A stretch of 64,000 nt of DNA from Mya arenaria (taxonomy: Eukaryota > Mollusca > Bivalvia > Myida > Myidae): contig NC_069135.1 of NCBI RefSeq assembly GCF_026914265.1, positions 16,732,406 to 16,796,405 of the forward strand, written 5' to 3'. The notes under the pieces were generated by a model. It had not been told where the DNA came from. It worked only from the letters and a program-made list of their open reading frames with translations, and did no database searches. Shown piece after piece: positions 12,104 to 24,900 of the stretch (its first letter is position 1; the number at the start of each line of letters is the position of its first letter). Position numbers and translations under genes: made by a program.

Positions 12104-13624
12104 TTGTTCATTCCACATTGTCAACCACACATACATATATAATATGAAGTGTGTCGAAAACCAACGACAACAATACACATAAAAAACTCATAGTATATAA
12201 CAACCTGTATCTTCTTCGTTCCTAATAACAAATACTTAGGACTTCTAAAATGTCGAGTTCAGAAATATGATTTAAATTGAAACAAATAGTTTTGTCCGAG
12301 TGAAATATTTAGGCATAACATGAACGATTCACTATCAAGACTATTTCGATTTTATTCAGGATGGTGTGCACGAATGTAATTCACGCCCGCGTCTTAACGA
12401 AATTAAAAAGAAAATTCAGATACTGTAATACTAACATTTTACATGCACAAATTAATCAACAGACTTTAATGACATTTTATCTTCAACAATAATGCAACAA
12501 TTGCATAATTATTATGTTATTTTTTATAAAAGAGATATTCCAAAATTTGAAGGCATTTGATTTCACGTTTAGATGATTTTTCAATTTTAGTTCCCTAGTA
12601 AAATCGACTAGCATTACTAATTACATAAATCTATTGATTGATTCCATATTTTTGAAAACATTTTTTTCAGTAATTGAGATAAGATTTTACACATGTGTGC
12701 CGATTTCGATAACATCTGAACATGGAAACAAACATTTTTATCACACAAAACAATGGTTATTCCGAATGTGAATACAAAAATCATACAGATTTACAATGTA
12801 ATTTGTTAAATCTACCTACCCATTTTCCTCGAAATAACTTATCAAATAACTTAATAAAATCAAATTTAAAACCTCAATGAGATTTCATTTCAATGTGTTC
12901 AAAGGTAGTTTTTATCTGAGGCTGAGTGTTCCAACAATTAAGTTCAATATTAAATTCAATGTATGGCACGGAAAATCCAGTCACGTTCTCAACAGCGTTT
13001 CAATTGGAAGATGTAATAATTCCATGATCGATTTTAGTGAATTGATGTCAAACTTTATTATGGTAAGTTTTATTTGTTCATAAAACCAAAGTAAGTATCT
13101 GTCGTATATATAATAAAGCAGTACCCGTTTATAGCATTAAATGAGTTTATTGCAGTACTCATATTGAAGAACGGCCCGAGAGGGGTATGTGTTTTACAAA
13201 TATCACGTCATGTCACTCCTCTTTAACTTAAGGCCCCATTGGCGGAAGTTTTTTATGAAATAAAATATAAAATTTCCTGAAAAAAAATGAAACAGTAATA
13301 GCAAGATGATACGATAAGGCATTATATAAATAATTAAATATCATAAACGTAATGATACACACAATTTTATTAAATTAAAAACGGAAAAACTATATTCCGC
13401 CTGCATCATGATTCGAACCAAGGTACTGTATAATATAGATTATACTATATATCTAGAATCGTAGAATAGCTTTTTTCGAATTTATATTTCTGAGCGGTCA
13501 TAATATGTATTGCCAAAAAATAGTTTGATTCGTGATTTCGCGAGATTGGACATTAAAACGGTTAATTTAATTTGTAACACGGACGTACTATTTCACTGAG
13601 AATATTGATATCGCCCGCTCGCTT
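12104..13624. other. Intergenic, no gene seen
   Basis: AT-rich sequence with short chance ORFs only. An upstream globin exon could be hidden here, but I could not single one out by ATG plus donor. Confidence 0.35.
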
Positions 13625-13992
13625 TTAAAGCTGTACTCTCACAGATTTACCGTTTTGACAACTTTTTTTTTAAATGTTGTTTTGGAATGAGCCAATCTTT
13701 GCTTAAATATCTGCAAACCAGTGATATAAGACTGCTGACATTGCAGATTTTCATATTTCCATTCGAAAATTAATTGTTTATGGCTGAAAGCGTTACTAAC
13801 GGTTTAAGAAAAATGCATAAAACATCAATTATTGAACTTCTACGATCTGATTTTTTGTCAGCAGTCTTATATCACTGGTTTGCAGAAATTTAATAAAAAA
13901 TTGGCTGGTTTCCATGCATTTTCGCATAAATTGGCTCGTTCCAAGACAAAAAATGTCAAAACGTTCAATCTGTACAGAGAGTACAGCTTTAA
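13625..13992. repeat. Second complete TTAA foldback element
   Basis: It has the same family structure as 10166-10528. The left end is TTAAAGCTGTACTCTCACAG. The right end '...gagagtacagctttaa' mirrors it, with a small 'acag' insertion. The internal inverted blocks are shared. It sits between the two copies of the globin exon-2 segment. Confidence 0.78.
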
Positions 13993-14211
13993 GACGGGCC
14001 CAGAATAATTACACCATTGTAGAGAGATAAAACTGGAGGGCTTCATGCCGCATATACTTGAACACACATTTTAAATTTGGCTTTATTCGTCAAAATTGAA
14101 TCTTAAATTGTCTATTGTGATTGTTTGAACATACTTTAGAACCAAGCTATCATTTCCGTTAACAGTTTTTGCTATTATGTAGTTCCACCTAATGCACCAG
14201 TCAATTGTAAG

Positions 14212-14714
14212 CATTGTTCCAGTAGATCTAAACCTCCTTTTCTGACTAAGGAATGGTCTTAACATGGCAATGTCAAAAATAACTAATTTATGTTTTTTTA
14301 TACTTCGCACATCATTCATAACTGGTTTTGATCTTAAACAGTTGCACGTCCTTCACCCCTCGCACCACGTGACTGTCTGTGTTCTTCTGCACAAGTGCCA
14401 CGAGCGTGTCCGCCTCGTGTAGCTTTTCCACCCACGTGTTCACCGTGGCGCCAAACACGAGCAGGTGCGCGCGGAGGACGGGGCTCCCCGGCAGCTCCTC
14501 TTCCGAAAGGTCCGTCAGGGAGGCAAACGTTGACTGGACGTCTGCGTGCCGCATGAACAACCTACGGGAGTGGAGGCTTTAAACTTGATACATTTTAAAT
14601 AATGGAAAGTTATGTCAAAAATAATTCAAAACGTTATAAATAACGACCTTGGCACGATGCTTGCACAATCGATTCGGTTAATTCATAGTGCGCTGCTTTG
14701 TCGTTGTAAATAAA
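14212..14714 (-). repeat. Displaced 503-bp duplicate of the globin exon-2 segment
   Basis: This is a same-length, same-orientation copy of 10863-11365, about 3.35 kb upstream in gene direction. Imperfect ~40-bp direct repeats (14171-14210 and 14724-14763, two mismatches by eye) flank it. They begin 'gctattatgtagtt' and end 'caattgtaa' or 'aaattgtaa'. The repeats look like a long target-site duplication made when the segment was inserted into the end of the GC-rich element to its right. Confidence 0.82.
14333..14561 (-). pseudogene. Orphan globin exon 2 with broken splice donor
   Basis: The 229-nt exon is intact in reading frame, and CD1 Phe, E7 His and F8 His are still encoded, with a few substitutions relative to the functional copy. 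The acceptor (CCCGTAG) is preserved, but the donor has changed from GT to AT (LFK|ATC instead of LFK|GTC). No exon 1 or exon 3 copies lie nearby. It is a decaying duplicated exon. If spliced with a cryptic donor it could add a second heme pocket half, but nothing shows that this happens. Confidence 0.82.
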
Positions 14715-14742
14715 TATAATTTTGCTATTATGTAGTTACACC

Positions 14743-15073
14743 TAATGCACCAGTAAATTGTAACCACGCACACCCCCCCCCCCCCCCCAGGTCCGGTGGT
14801 ATACCGGGGATAGCCGGGGAAATGGGCCGTGTTTTTACCTTTCAGGTGGCCCCGCAGTGCCGGGTGAATACGGTGGTTTTGTCTTCGGGCAAAATATAGC
14901 GGGGAATGGGCCTTACTTATTGTCCCTTGGGTGCGGGGGAATTTGGCGGTGATTTTACCATCAGTTCGTCCCCGCAGTGCGGAGATTTTACCCGGGGTTG
15001 GCTGGACCGAAAGTCAAAGTCCCCGCTAGTCCCTGGACCTGGGTGGGCCGTGGTTACAATTGACTGGTGCATA
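14743..15073. mobile_element. GC-rich TIR element
   Basis: This ~330-bp island is strikingly GC-rich against its AT-rich surroundings. It starts with a run of about 16 C (near 14773-14788). Inside, motifs recur: 'ggggaaatgggcc' and 'ggggaatgggcc', and 'ccccgcagtgc' twice. Its ends are ~24-bp inverted repeats: 'atgcaccagtaaattgtaac' on the left and 'gttacaattgactggtgcat' on the right. It is non-coding. I read it as a miniature inverted-repeat element; the superfamily is unknown. Confidence 0.65.
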
Positions 15074-15187
15074 AATGGACAGTTGTGCTCCTAGGGACAC
15101 CAACTTCTTGAGTCCGAATTTGAGACTGGATACTATAAACCCTTTAAATTTGGATTTTATTGGATCAAAATAAAATTACAAATAATG

Positions 15188-15611
15188 TAATGCCCTGGTC
15201 ACATCCACGCTACGAGCTCCGTAGAGTAGGCTTTTAAGCGAAATTTTTCGCAGGGAGTCCGTACGGACATGGTTGACTAATGCGAGCAGCCGACATGTTT
15301 TTTGAACTTGCAGAGAATAGGGGACACGTAGATATTTCCGAAATCGGGAGCAGGTCGCAAGGGTCCTGGTTAAGCTCTGCGGCCATCGCACGGTGTCCTT
15401 ACAGATTTTGAACAATTAACGCGAGGTCCGTCAAGAGCTTGCCGGTGCTCGCACGAATATTGCACGGAAGTCGCTAATCGAAACTTCTCATTCATTTTCC
15501 GTCGAAAACAACTTTTTTCTGTATGCACCCACATACGGGGTCCGTAGGCATGTGGCCAAAAGCTGCGACTGTACGGTATAAACGGTGCGGGAATTATGTG
15601 ACCGAGGCATA
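15188..15611. mobile_element. MITE-like element with imperfect short TIRs
   Basis: The left end 'atgccctggtcacat' and the right end 'atgtgaccgaggcat' are inverted repeats with two mismatches. The interior is less AT-rich than its neighbours and has further inverted pieces ('gtccgtacggacatgg' near 15259; 'ggtccgtaggcatgtgg' near 15539). Two chance minus-strand ORFs cover it, with no domain. The target duplication is not clear. Confidence 0.5.
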
Positions 15612-17220
15612 ACATGAGACTAGTTTCGCCTTTATATGTTACGCCTTTATCAAAAGGAATGGTATTGACGGCGTTTTGTTTAATGGCAACAATAATAAAT
15701 TCAAAAAGGCATTCAGACTCAACACTTAGGTGTATATGAGCCCTTAAACATTTATGTTGAAATAAGACCATACACGATAATGGCAAAACCACATCAGTGC
15801 AATCAAGGACAACCCGAAATTCGCAACGTAGGTCACCAGTCTACAAGTCCATGTCAATTTAACGACAAAACAATGCTAATCTTCCCTTTCAATAGTATTA
15901 TATATGTAGGTAATACTAGGTATCAACGCTAGTCTATAGGGTTAGCCTCTGTAGACCACCAGCATTGACTATGAAAGGACAATACTCAATATCGAGGAGA
16001 TATGGTCTTGTCCATATAACAATGCAGATTACTAGAAAAACACTGAAACATTACTTACTGGCAATAGTCATAGTACGCGTTCGTAGGCGTCACGCCAAAA
16101 GTGAATGAAGTCCAGATATTCATTTTTGAGCAAGGTAAAGTTATTTCACAGCATATTCCGGTATGAGAAGTTAAAGCCAATGGAAGTTAAATAATTAGAT
16201 TTTGAGTCCTTTAACACAGAAGGCCGAGAGACCAGGGTCTTGTGTGTGACACATCACATAAGTTGATGGTAGCTCGTGTCGTGTCCAGTCACTTAAGTGG
16301 TCCTTCCATGAACCACAGTGCAAGTCTTTGCAAGTTAAAGATGTTTGACCCATGACCTGCAGACCTAGTCTCGTGACGGTTTTCGTTTGTCAAGTTATTT
16401 AATTATAAAACCAGAAAATTAAAGTATGCCATAGTTACTACACCAGTAACCGAAGTTTATATTGGAAGTATACACAAGCGATTAAGCACAGTAGCATTAC
16501 TGGTTATGTTGAATACAATTTATTTTGACTATCAATAACGATGTGACCAATGGAAATGACTTTCAATAATGAGTCTTTTGGAGGACAGACCGGATCCACA
16601 TGCTACGACCCATGTGCACGAACATCTCGAGTTTGAGACTGCATCTTTTTTAGTAAAAATGATATTACATGAGCAATAATGTCACTTAATGCTTTTTATG
16701 TTACAAATTATACTCTGTCAAAATTAGTAATTTAAGTATTCAGTTTTCTGAGCCCTCTCTAGACGCTGGTGAATTGGACCATGCTCCGCAAGGTACAATG
16801 CAAGGACACGCAATTCGGACTACAACAGACCCGCCATCTGACCAATGACTGTGTTTTGTTAAAGCAAAGCTCCCCATGTTGACCAAAGTACTGAACATAC
16901 GCACAAACATATTAACTTTCCCAATGTTACAGCAACTATATCAAGCTCACTGTAATAGGGGATTCAGGGAAACAAGAACAAATTCCACACTAAAATTTTA
17001 TTCAAGCATACATGAAAAGCAGGATGAATTTGAGACAATAGGATTTCATGATTAACTTAAACCATACAATCCCGATTATGGCAAACATTAAAAAAACACA
17101 AAAGTAGTTGTTTTTGATGCCCTTAACTTTCTCCCCTATCTCCCATAAACTTACATAAACCGATATATCCCGATGATCTAGCAACGCATGCCATTTCAAA
17201 ATGTGGCTGTACTATTCAGA
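15612..17220. other. Intergenic, no gene seen
   Basis: No supported ORF, splice pattern or clear element in this stretch. Confidence 0.4.
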
Positions 17221-17634
17221 TTTAACTAAATTATACACAGTATGACAGCAAAAAATAAACTCATTATGACAGTTTTAGTAAATTATACTCAAAATGACAC
17301 AATGAAACTAAATTACATACAATATAACAGTAATACAAAATTATACTTGTTATGACAGAAAACCTAAATTAAACTCAGTATGCCAAAGTCAAACTAAAAT
17401 ATACACCAACTGACACAGTCTAACTAAATTATACACCGAATGACACAGTCTAACTAAATTATACACCGAATGACACAGTCTAACTAAAATATACACCGAA
17501 TGACACAGTCTAACTAAATTATACACCGAATGACACAGTCTAACTAAATTATACACGGTATTATAGTAAAACAAAATTATATCCAATGCGACACAGTATA
17601 ACTAAACTATACACAGTATGACAGTAAAACAGGT
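17221..17634. repeat. 30-bp minisatellite with degenerate edges
   Basis: The core, 17388-17560, has about five to six near-identical 30-bp units containing 'taactaaattatacaccg' followed by 'aatgacacagtc'. Outside the core the same motif decays ('actaaattatacacagtatg', 'taaattatactcaaaatgac'). The pattern fits an older array with a recently homogenised centre. Confidence 0.88.
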
Positions 17635-18466
17635 CTGTGATCTATTGAAATGGAACAGATGTATATGATCAATAACATACGCCTGATTGTGTAAATTTTT
17701 AAATAGAAAAATAAAGAACAATATAATTCATAGAAAATACCCAACAATCATGTTTATTTCTATGCACAAAGGAATTAAACTACATCTACACGAGGACTGA
17801 ACCAAAATAAATAAATGCAAAAACAACCAAAAAATGAAGTATGTAAAACATCAATGAAGGATAAATTATCAACACCACACATGTGATCATTCCAGATTGT
17901 ATTCATCAAATGACAATTCTATGACCAAAAAGGAACATTCTATTTATTTTTTGGTAAAGTATGAAGCTAAATTTGCTAGGGGAAAAGAAAATATCAAATT
18001 AGATTACACAAGAAAATGTTTTTATTACACTCTCAACAAGGAATGGCACGTAATAAAATAGTACTGAATACATAATTACCAATGACATTAAAGGTCTACG
18101 ATGTACAAGTGTAATTTTTGATGCCGTGATAGACAGGTCATTTCACATCACAGGTCATTTCACAATCCATTCCAGCTGAAGTGAAGAACACCGACGGCAA
18201 TGACGGCAATAAATCAGTCTTATATTTAATACATCAGTTATCAGCAAGAGGTGTCTTTGAAGTGCTGCCAACTTTTTACGGAGTCATCAGGGATAATATC
18301 AAAAATATACCAAATGCCCGATAAAATGACAATATTTTTGTATGTCAGGCACCTTAAATCCCAAAATTGTGATTTTTAAAGTGTCTTCCAACTTGTCCTA
18401 TGTATCATAAAATCTCTGATTTATCATATTTATTATTGTGAAAATAAGTTTGAAAAAAAGAAAAGA

Positions 18467-18472
18467 TTTATT
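18467..18472 (-). terminator. Candidate poly(A) signal of the MYND gene
   Basis: AATAAA on the minus strand about 460 bases past the MYND gene stop at 18931; a second hexamer lies at 18429-18434. Either would give a 3' UTR of about 0.5 kb. Assigned by position only. Confidence 0.4.
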
Positions 18473-18930
18473 AGCGAAACCACTTATAAGAAAATACATA
18501 TTGTGTAACAATATTTGCAAACATTGGAGAAGGGTGCCCTCATCATTTAACTTACAATTTAAATCAATAGTAAATGAAACTGAAACACACATACTTGCTT
18601 ACAATTTCTCTGAAAGATTGAAAATAAAATGCAAACAAAAAACAACATCATTTTTCAAACATGATAATTAAAATCAACATGTCTATAACATTATGATAAT
18701 AATATAAATTATAATCTGCTTGAATGTATAATCTGCTTGAATGTATATTTTAACATATGAATGATTATAGAAAGCACATAAAAAACTTTATATTTGAGAC
18801 TGATTTCTTTGTTCTGCCTATTTATGCTTCTGAAGAGCATCAACGATTTAACTGTGCAATAAAAAGTGTTCAGTTATATGACAGTACTTATTCGATGTTG
18901 CCACAAATCTCTTTCTTTAAATTATTTCCC

Positions 18931-21900
18931 CTAGCCCAGCAGGCAATCACGGTGTTCCATCTTGTGTCGGTTCTTCCAGTCTTCAACTGTAAAATACATT
19001 AAGACATCTTTTTAAATACAATCTAGATTAAATATATACCAATTATGTTGAAAAATATTTAATATTTGAAATATGTGATATGTAGACAACATGACACTAC
19101 ATGAACAGACTAAGCAACATCTGAATTTATTTCATCAATACCCACACTGCTCTCAAACAGCACACAATACCCCTCTGCTCTCAAACAGCACACAATACCC
19201 CACTGCTCTCAAACAGCACACAATACCCTCTGCTCTCAAACAGCACACAATAACCCACTGCTCTCAAACAGCACACAATACCACACTGCTCTCAAACAGC
19301 ACACAATACCCTCTGCTCTCAAACAGCACACAATAACCCATTGCTCTCAAATAGCACACAATACCCCACTGCTCTCAAACAGCACACAATACCCCTCTGC
19401 TCTCAAACAGCACACAATACCCCACTGCTCTCAAACAGCACACAATACCCCACTGCTCTCAAACAGCACACAATACCCCACTGCTCTCAAAAGCACACAA
19501 TACCCTCTGCTCTTAAACAGCACACAATACCCCACTGCTCTCAAACAGCACACAATACCCACACTGCTCTCAAACAGCACACTCCACTGCTCTCAAACAG
19601 CACACAATACTCCACTGCTCTCAAACAGCACACAATACCCCACTGCTCTCAAACAGCACACTACCACACTGCTCTCAAACAGCACACAATACCCCACTGC
19701 TCTCATACAGCACACAATACCCCGCAGTTCTCAAACAGCACACAATACCCCACTGCTCTCAAACAGCACACATTACCCCACTTCTCTCAAACAGCACACA
19801 ATACTCCACTGCTCTCAAACAGCACACAATACCCCACTTCTCTCAAACAGCACACAATACCCCACTGCTCTCAAACAGCACACATTACCCCACTTCTCTC
19901 AAACAGCACACAATACTCCACTGCTCTCAAACAGCACACAATACCCCACTTCTCTCAAACAGCACACAATAACCCACTGCTCTCAAACAGCACACAATAC
20001 CCCTCTTCTCTCAAACAGCACACAATACTCCACTGCTCTCAAACAGCACACAATACTCCACTGCTCTCAAACAGCACACAATACCCCACTGCTCTCAAAC
20101 AGCACACAATACTCCACTGACCTTGACATTCTCGACAGCAGTAGTAGCGCACCTCAAGTACACCTTCATCCTTGCACCTTTAATGAGAAGAAATCAGATT
20201 AAATTGTATCATGCTTGTACCAGCAATTTCAGTCATGTGACTTGAATTGATCAAATGGGCTCGCACTGAAACAACCACTGATGATGGTACTGTTCTCACA
20301 CAAACTTAAGAAAATATATCATCAATATCACTCCATTCTATTTTGAAGCAATGACTCGTTACCAGTTAAAGGGCCATCCAGCAACAATAAGCAACTTTCC
20401 TGCTGCTGGCTAATACACATATTTTAAATGATCTAGGTCCTGAGTTCATGTTATCAGAGTAAATATATTATAATAGTCTTAAGAACTCTACGATCAAGTC
20501 TCTTACCAAAGGTGATCTGTTACAAAGCTACTTAATACACAAACATAAGCAATACATCAATACTTGGAACAATTGGTATTTGGCTACACTTACATCTGAC
20601 ATTTCTTGAATGCTTTCCTGGTAGGCTCCTTCTTGTTGCAGTGACCACAGTCTCTCAGTTGGAATTCCTCTCCCTTTGCAACATCTTCCATGGGTGGCGG
20701 TTTTTTCTTTTTCAGTTTCTTCTTCCTGGGTTTTTCTTCCGGCTTCTTTTCCACTTTCGCGTCATTCATAAGTTCGGGTCCAAACTCCTGCCCTAGCTGA
20801 TACTTCAGATTGTTTGCCATATCTTGCAGCTTGTATTCCCTCCCTTTGATAACGTCAGAAAATTCCTCCGTTATTCCCTTCAAGGCATCAATATCCCTAG
20901 GATCGAATATCCTCTTCAATGATTTCTCATCCATAAAGTAGTTGCCATCTTTATCCATTTTCATCTCACTGAACATCCGTCTTTTCCCCTCCTCAGATTC
21001 CTCCTCTGTGTAATGCCTCCCAACCTTCATAAGAGCATCAGATATTTGCTCCCCAATTTTTTCGTCCCCGGCCAAGTCTCCAAACAATTGCAACATTGAC
21101 ATTCTCTGCCTATCCAATTTTTCCACGTCTTCCATCTGTCCTTTGTTTTTAGCTCTCTCATACTCATCCTGTATTGTTTTCCGTTTTGGGAGTTTAGCCA
21201 CCTTCTGTTTTTTGATTTTTTTCTTCTCCTTCACCTCATGCTTTGGTTCTGCCTTTTTTGTGTCAGTCGTGAACATGATCGTAGTCTTGCTAAAATAAAA
21301 ATTCATTTCAACCTGAGAACAACCTTCATTATTAAATCAGAACACCTTATAATTGTCAATCTTGAAAAATAGCCCTTTGTCTATTTGACTATATATAGTT
21401 CATGCCAAAAGCTCTGTTAGGGCTTAGACCAATTTTGAAATTGTTTCAAAGTCATTTATATTAATTTCAAGGTACTTCCTACTGTTTCTGATGGAAATGC
21501 CAAATTAAAAAAAAAAAACAGACTCTCATTCCTGACATCAGGATTAACCATGAACTTAAGGGCCTCCGCTCAACATGCTTTGTGAGGTCAAATTTATCTG
21601 AAGAGCATCAATGATTAAAATGCAAATAAATATTTAACTCCAATTTCAATACTGTTGCTGACAAAGTTAATGGTATATTTTAAAACTACTGTATACAGTA
21701 TTTTTGTTAGTTATTCTTCTTTGTTGGCTTACATGACCATATCCAAAGTTGTATATCATTGAAAAAAAAATCTTCAACTCACCCAATGTTTACAGTGTTG
21801 ACAGCAAACATCTCCTTCTTTGTATCTTTGTTCACCACAGGCACATGATTTACAGACCACTGTGGGTTTTCCAGCTTCTTTCTCTCTTCTCTATCTGCTT

Positions 21901-24900
21901 GGTCATATGATTTCTGCATTAGCTCAACTATCCTGTCAGCATTGCAATTATTTTCTCTTCTTCGAAATTTTATTGGTTTTTTAATGTTCATTTTTGCATA
22001 TGCAGCAATGCCGTCCTCAAAATTCATCTTCATCAAGTCACAGAACTGTTCAAGGGTAAGATCATCAGCAGGCTCTTCATTTTCGACTTTAGCATCAACA
22101 TTGTCCATATTTGAAGCCCCTGCAACCGCACCCTCCAATTCTGTATTGGCCGGTTTTTCCTCTTTACCTTCCGTCTTTTCTGTTGTAACATTGTTTTCCG
22201 TATTTTTTTCACTCTCCTCATGTTTGAAAGCCTGTTCATTTTCATTTTCTAAAATTTCAGACTTTTTTTCTAATGTAACAATACTTTCAACATTTGCTTC
22301 ATTAGGCTTGGAGTCTATTTCTGAATCAATTTTTTGTTCCTTCTCAGGGCTTTCTGCAATTTCTTCATTTACATTACCTGCTTCAAGTTTTTCTTCAACT
22401 GCAGACTTCTCATCAACCTTACTCTCTTCACTTAGTTCAATTTTTTGCACACCATCTTCTCCATCTACTTCTATCTTTTCAACTTTTTCATCAAGTTTTT
22501 CAACATCCTTTTCTTTCTCATTTTTGTCTATTTTGTTGTCTACCTCTGTTTTAACATTTTCATCATTCATCTCAGGGATCTTATGCATTACCTCTGTATT
22601 ACCAGGACCCTCTATGGCCTTCTGTTCCTGCACTTTTCCTTTCACCGATCTTTTTTTCTCCATTCGTTTAGCTTCAATCTGTTTGATTTCCTCCTCCAGT
22701 TGTGACCTGGCACAGCAGCACATGTTCCCTTCCTGCAATGCCTGAATTCTCTTCACCTCAGCATTATACAGGATTTTATCTTCTGACATGTACGCTCCAA
22801 CAGTAATAGATATGGTCTGGTACTTCTTGCCACTTGCAATCCTGAAGCTCAAACTGCAATGGCAACCTGAACAAAATAAAAGTGAAGGTGAAACAGATTA
22901 TGACATATGATATTTGTTTATTGAACTTTTTTATTATTTCCTTAAGGTCATCATTTATAGCCCATAAAAGATTCAAAGTAAGAAAGTGGAAAATACACTG
23001 GACAAACTGCCAATTTTTTTAGAAATGCCTTTTGCATCTCTTTAACAAAATTGAAGTCAAATTATTGTTGATGCCTTTTCCAATTTCAGCTAAGGTTAAC
23101 AAATATAATTTTCTTACATTCTTTATGTTTAAAATATATGACTCAAACTATTGTATACAGCTAAAGTACATGTTTTGAGTTCAAGCTACTCAACAATGAT
23201 TCTAGTTAAAGACACTAAAGATTTCTGCATACCAGGCAGGGGATCCATATTGGCTTCACCACCGAGGCTGGAGGGAAGGTCGGTCTGAGTGGTCACCTCG
23301 TAATCAGCAACATTGAGGCCCAACTCCACACACTTGTCTGTGACCTTGGCAAGCTCCTTACGAATATCATGCTCCTTCATTGGTGGCTCAACATGGTCAT
23401 CATCCAGGCTCAATTTACTCTCATGGTATTGCAATTTGGGCAGCTCTGTGAAAGGATGAAAACTATGTAGAGGATTTATAGTGTGTGTCTGATTAAATTA
23501 TAGAAGCATGATTTGCTAATCCTACAAAATATTTCCAACACTGTAAAACCGATTTACATGATAAAGAGGTACATGTTTGAAGAAATACATGTACACGTTA
23601 CATAAATATGTATCAAAGTAATATACAAATACATTTCACTAATTAGACAATTGAACCATTCTACCTACCGACACGTTTGTCTTTCCCTCGTGCATCAAAA
23701 TTAATGTAGTAGCCCGCCTGTTTATGGAAGAAGTTCTTGACCTTTTCATCGAGTATATCAGGCTTGAAGCACTCACAGGGCACACCCACCTGCTTACACA
23801 TTGGGCACACCTCTACGGGGGGGTCAAACAGCCGGTTATAGCAGCGGATCTCCAATGACTTCAGCCCAAGGTCCCAATAACCCTCCTCTGCAAAGGGTAG
23901 AAGCATTGTTAGATAATAATATTATAATAAAGACAATAGTGGTTAGAAATAAAGTCAGATTGTTCTTTTCCTGAAGTTTACTACATAAACCAGTAAAATT
24001 GCACATTCATATTCAACATTTATCTGTTTTTCTTTGTTGACTGAAGGCATAAATAATAGATATATTTAGCCAGAGTTAATAAATGTATAACATATAGATG
24101 CTAATAATTATCAATACAAACACATAATAAGCATGTCTACAAAATGGTATGTAATTGAAAACATTTTAGTTTTGGAATAAAAAGAATAAATTCAATGGTA
24201 TGGATAAAAGCTTAAGTTTTTTGTTCCAAGAGCAGCCAAGCTATTTTGCCTGCATTTTATCATACTTTAGTATAATCCTTTACACATGCATCTTTTGTAC
24301 ATGTAGTTAAATCTAATTTCTCAAAGTTACATAATTCCTATCAGATACAAGCATACGTTCTTCGATGTTTGCGATTGTTAAGAGCATACCTTCATCAATG
24401 TCTGCCAGGGTGAAGAACTCAAAGTTTGCTGGGTCTTGCATCATCTGCTCATATAGAATATCGGCCTTTGTTGGCTCCCCATCCAGCCCTAGCTTGGTCC
24501 TGGAGCAAGAAGGCCATGGTAGCAATCAATATAATGCATAGATAGAAACAAACATATTCATACATTCCTTTTTTAGTGTTGAAACATCAACCACTACTTG
24601 AAAATAATGTTGATGCTCAGCATTTTTATTTATTTATGTTTAAAATCTTGTTTCAAACATGTTTTCAAGCATTTATCAGTAGGACTGTGTTAGATGTATC
24701 CTAAACATATGCTTCAATGTTGAAAGATGTGGCACGAGACTAACATAGCAAATTGCAGTAGTCATGGGGCCATTGTAAGCAATTGTTCTTATCTTATAAG
24801 CCAATTAGTTTTAGATTTCAAATTAAATGTCGATTTCACGTCCTAAATTTCAGTTTTCACTTACTTTAACTCTGCAACATCAATAACTGGAAGATTCTTG

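Noticed and set aside
11754-12182. Long repetitive ORFs on both strands over the 42-bp array.
   Set aside because: Openness results from a 42-bp period lacking stops, not from selection; no start context or domain.
15370-15792. 140-codon minus-strand ORF.
   Set aside because: It overlaps the MITE-like element, has no domain and no splice support.
17388-17586. Regular spacing of 30-bp units considered as a CRISPR-like array.
   Set aside because: The units are directly adjacent with no unique spacers and the host is a eukaryote; it is a minisatellite.
19091-20120. 259-residue and 81-residue plus-strand ORFs rich in Ser, Gln, His and Thr.
   Set aside because: They are translations of the minisatellite inside a minus-strand intron.
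21942-22745. 267-codon plus-strand ORF rich in Ser and Phe.
   Set aside because: Antisense shadow of the Glu/Lys-rich exon 15 of the MYND gene.
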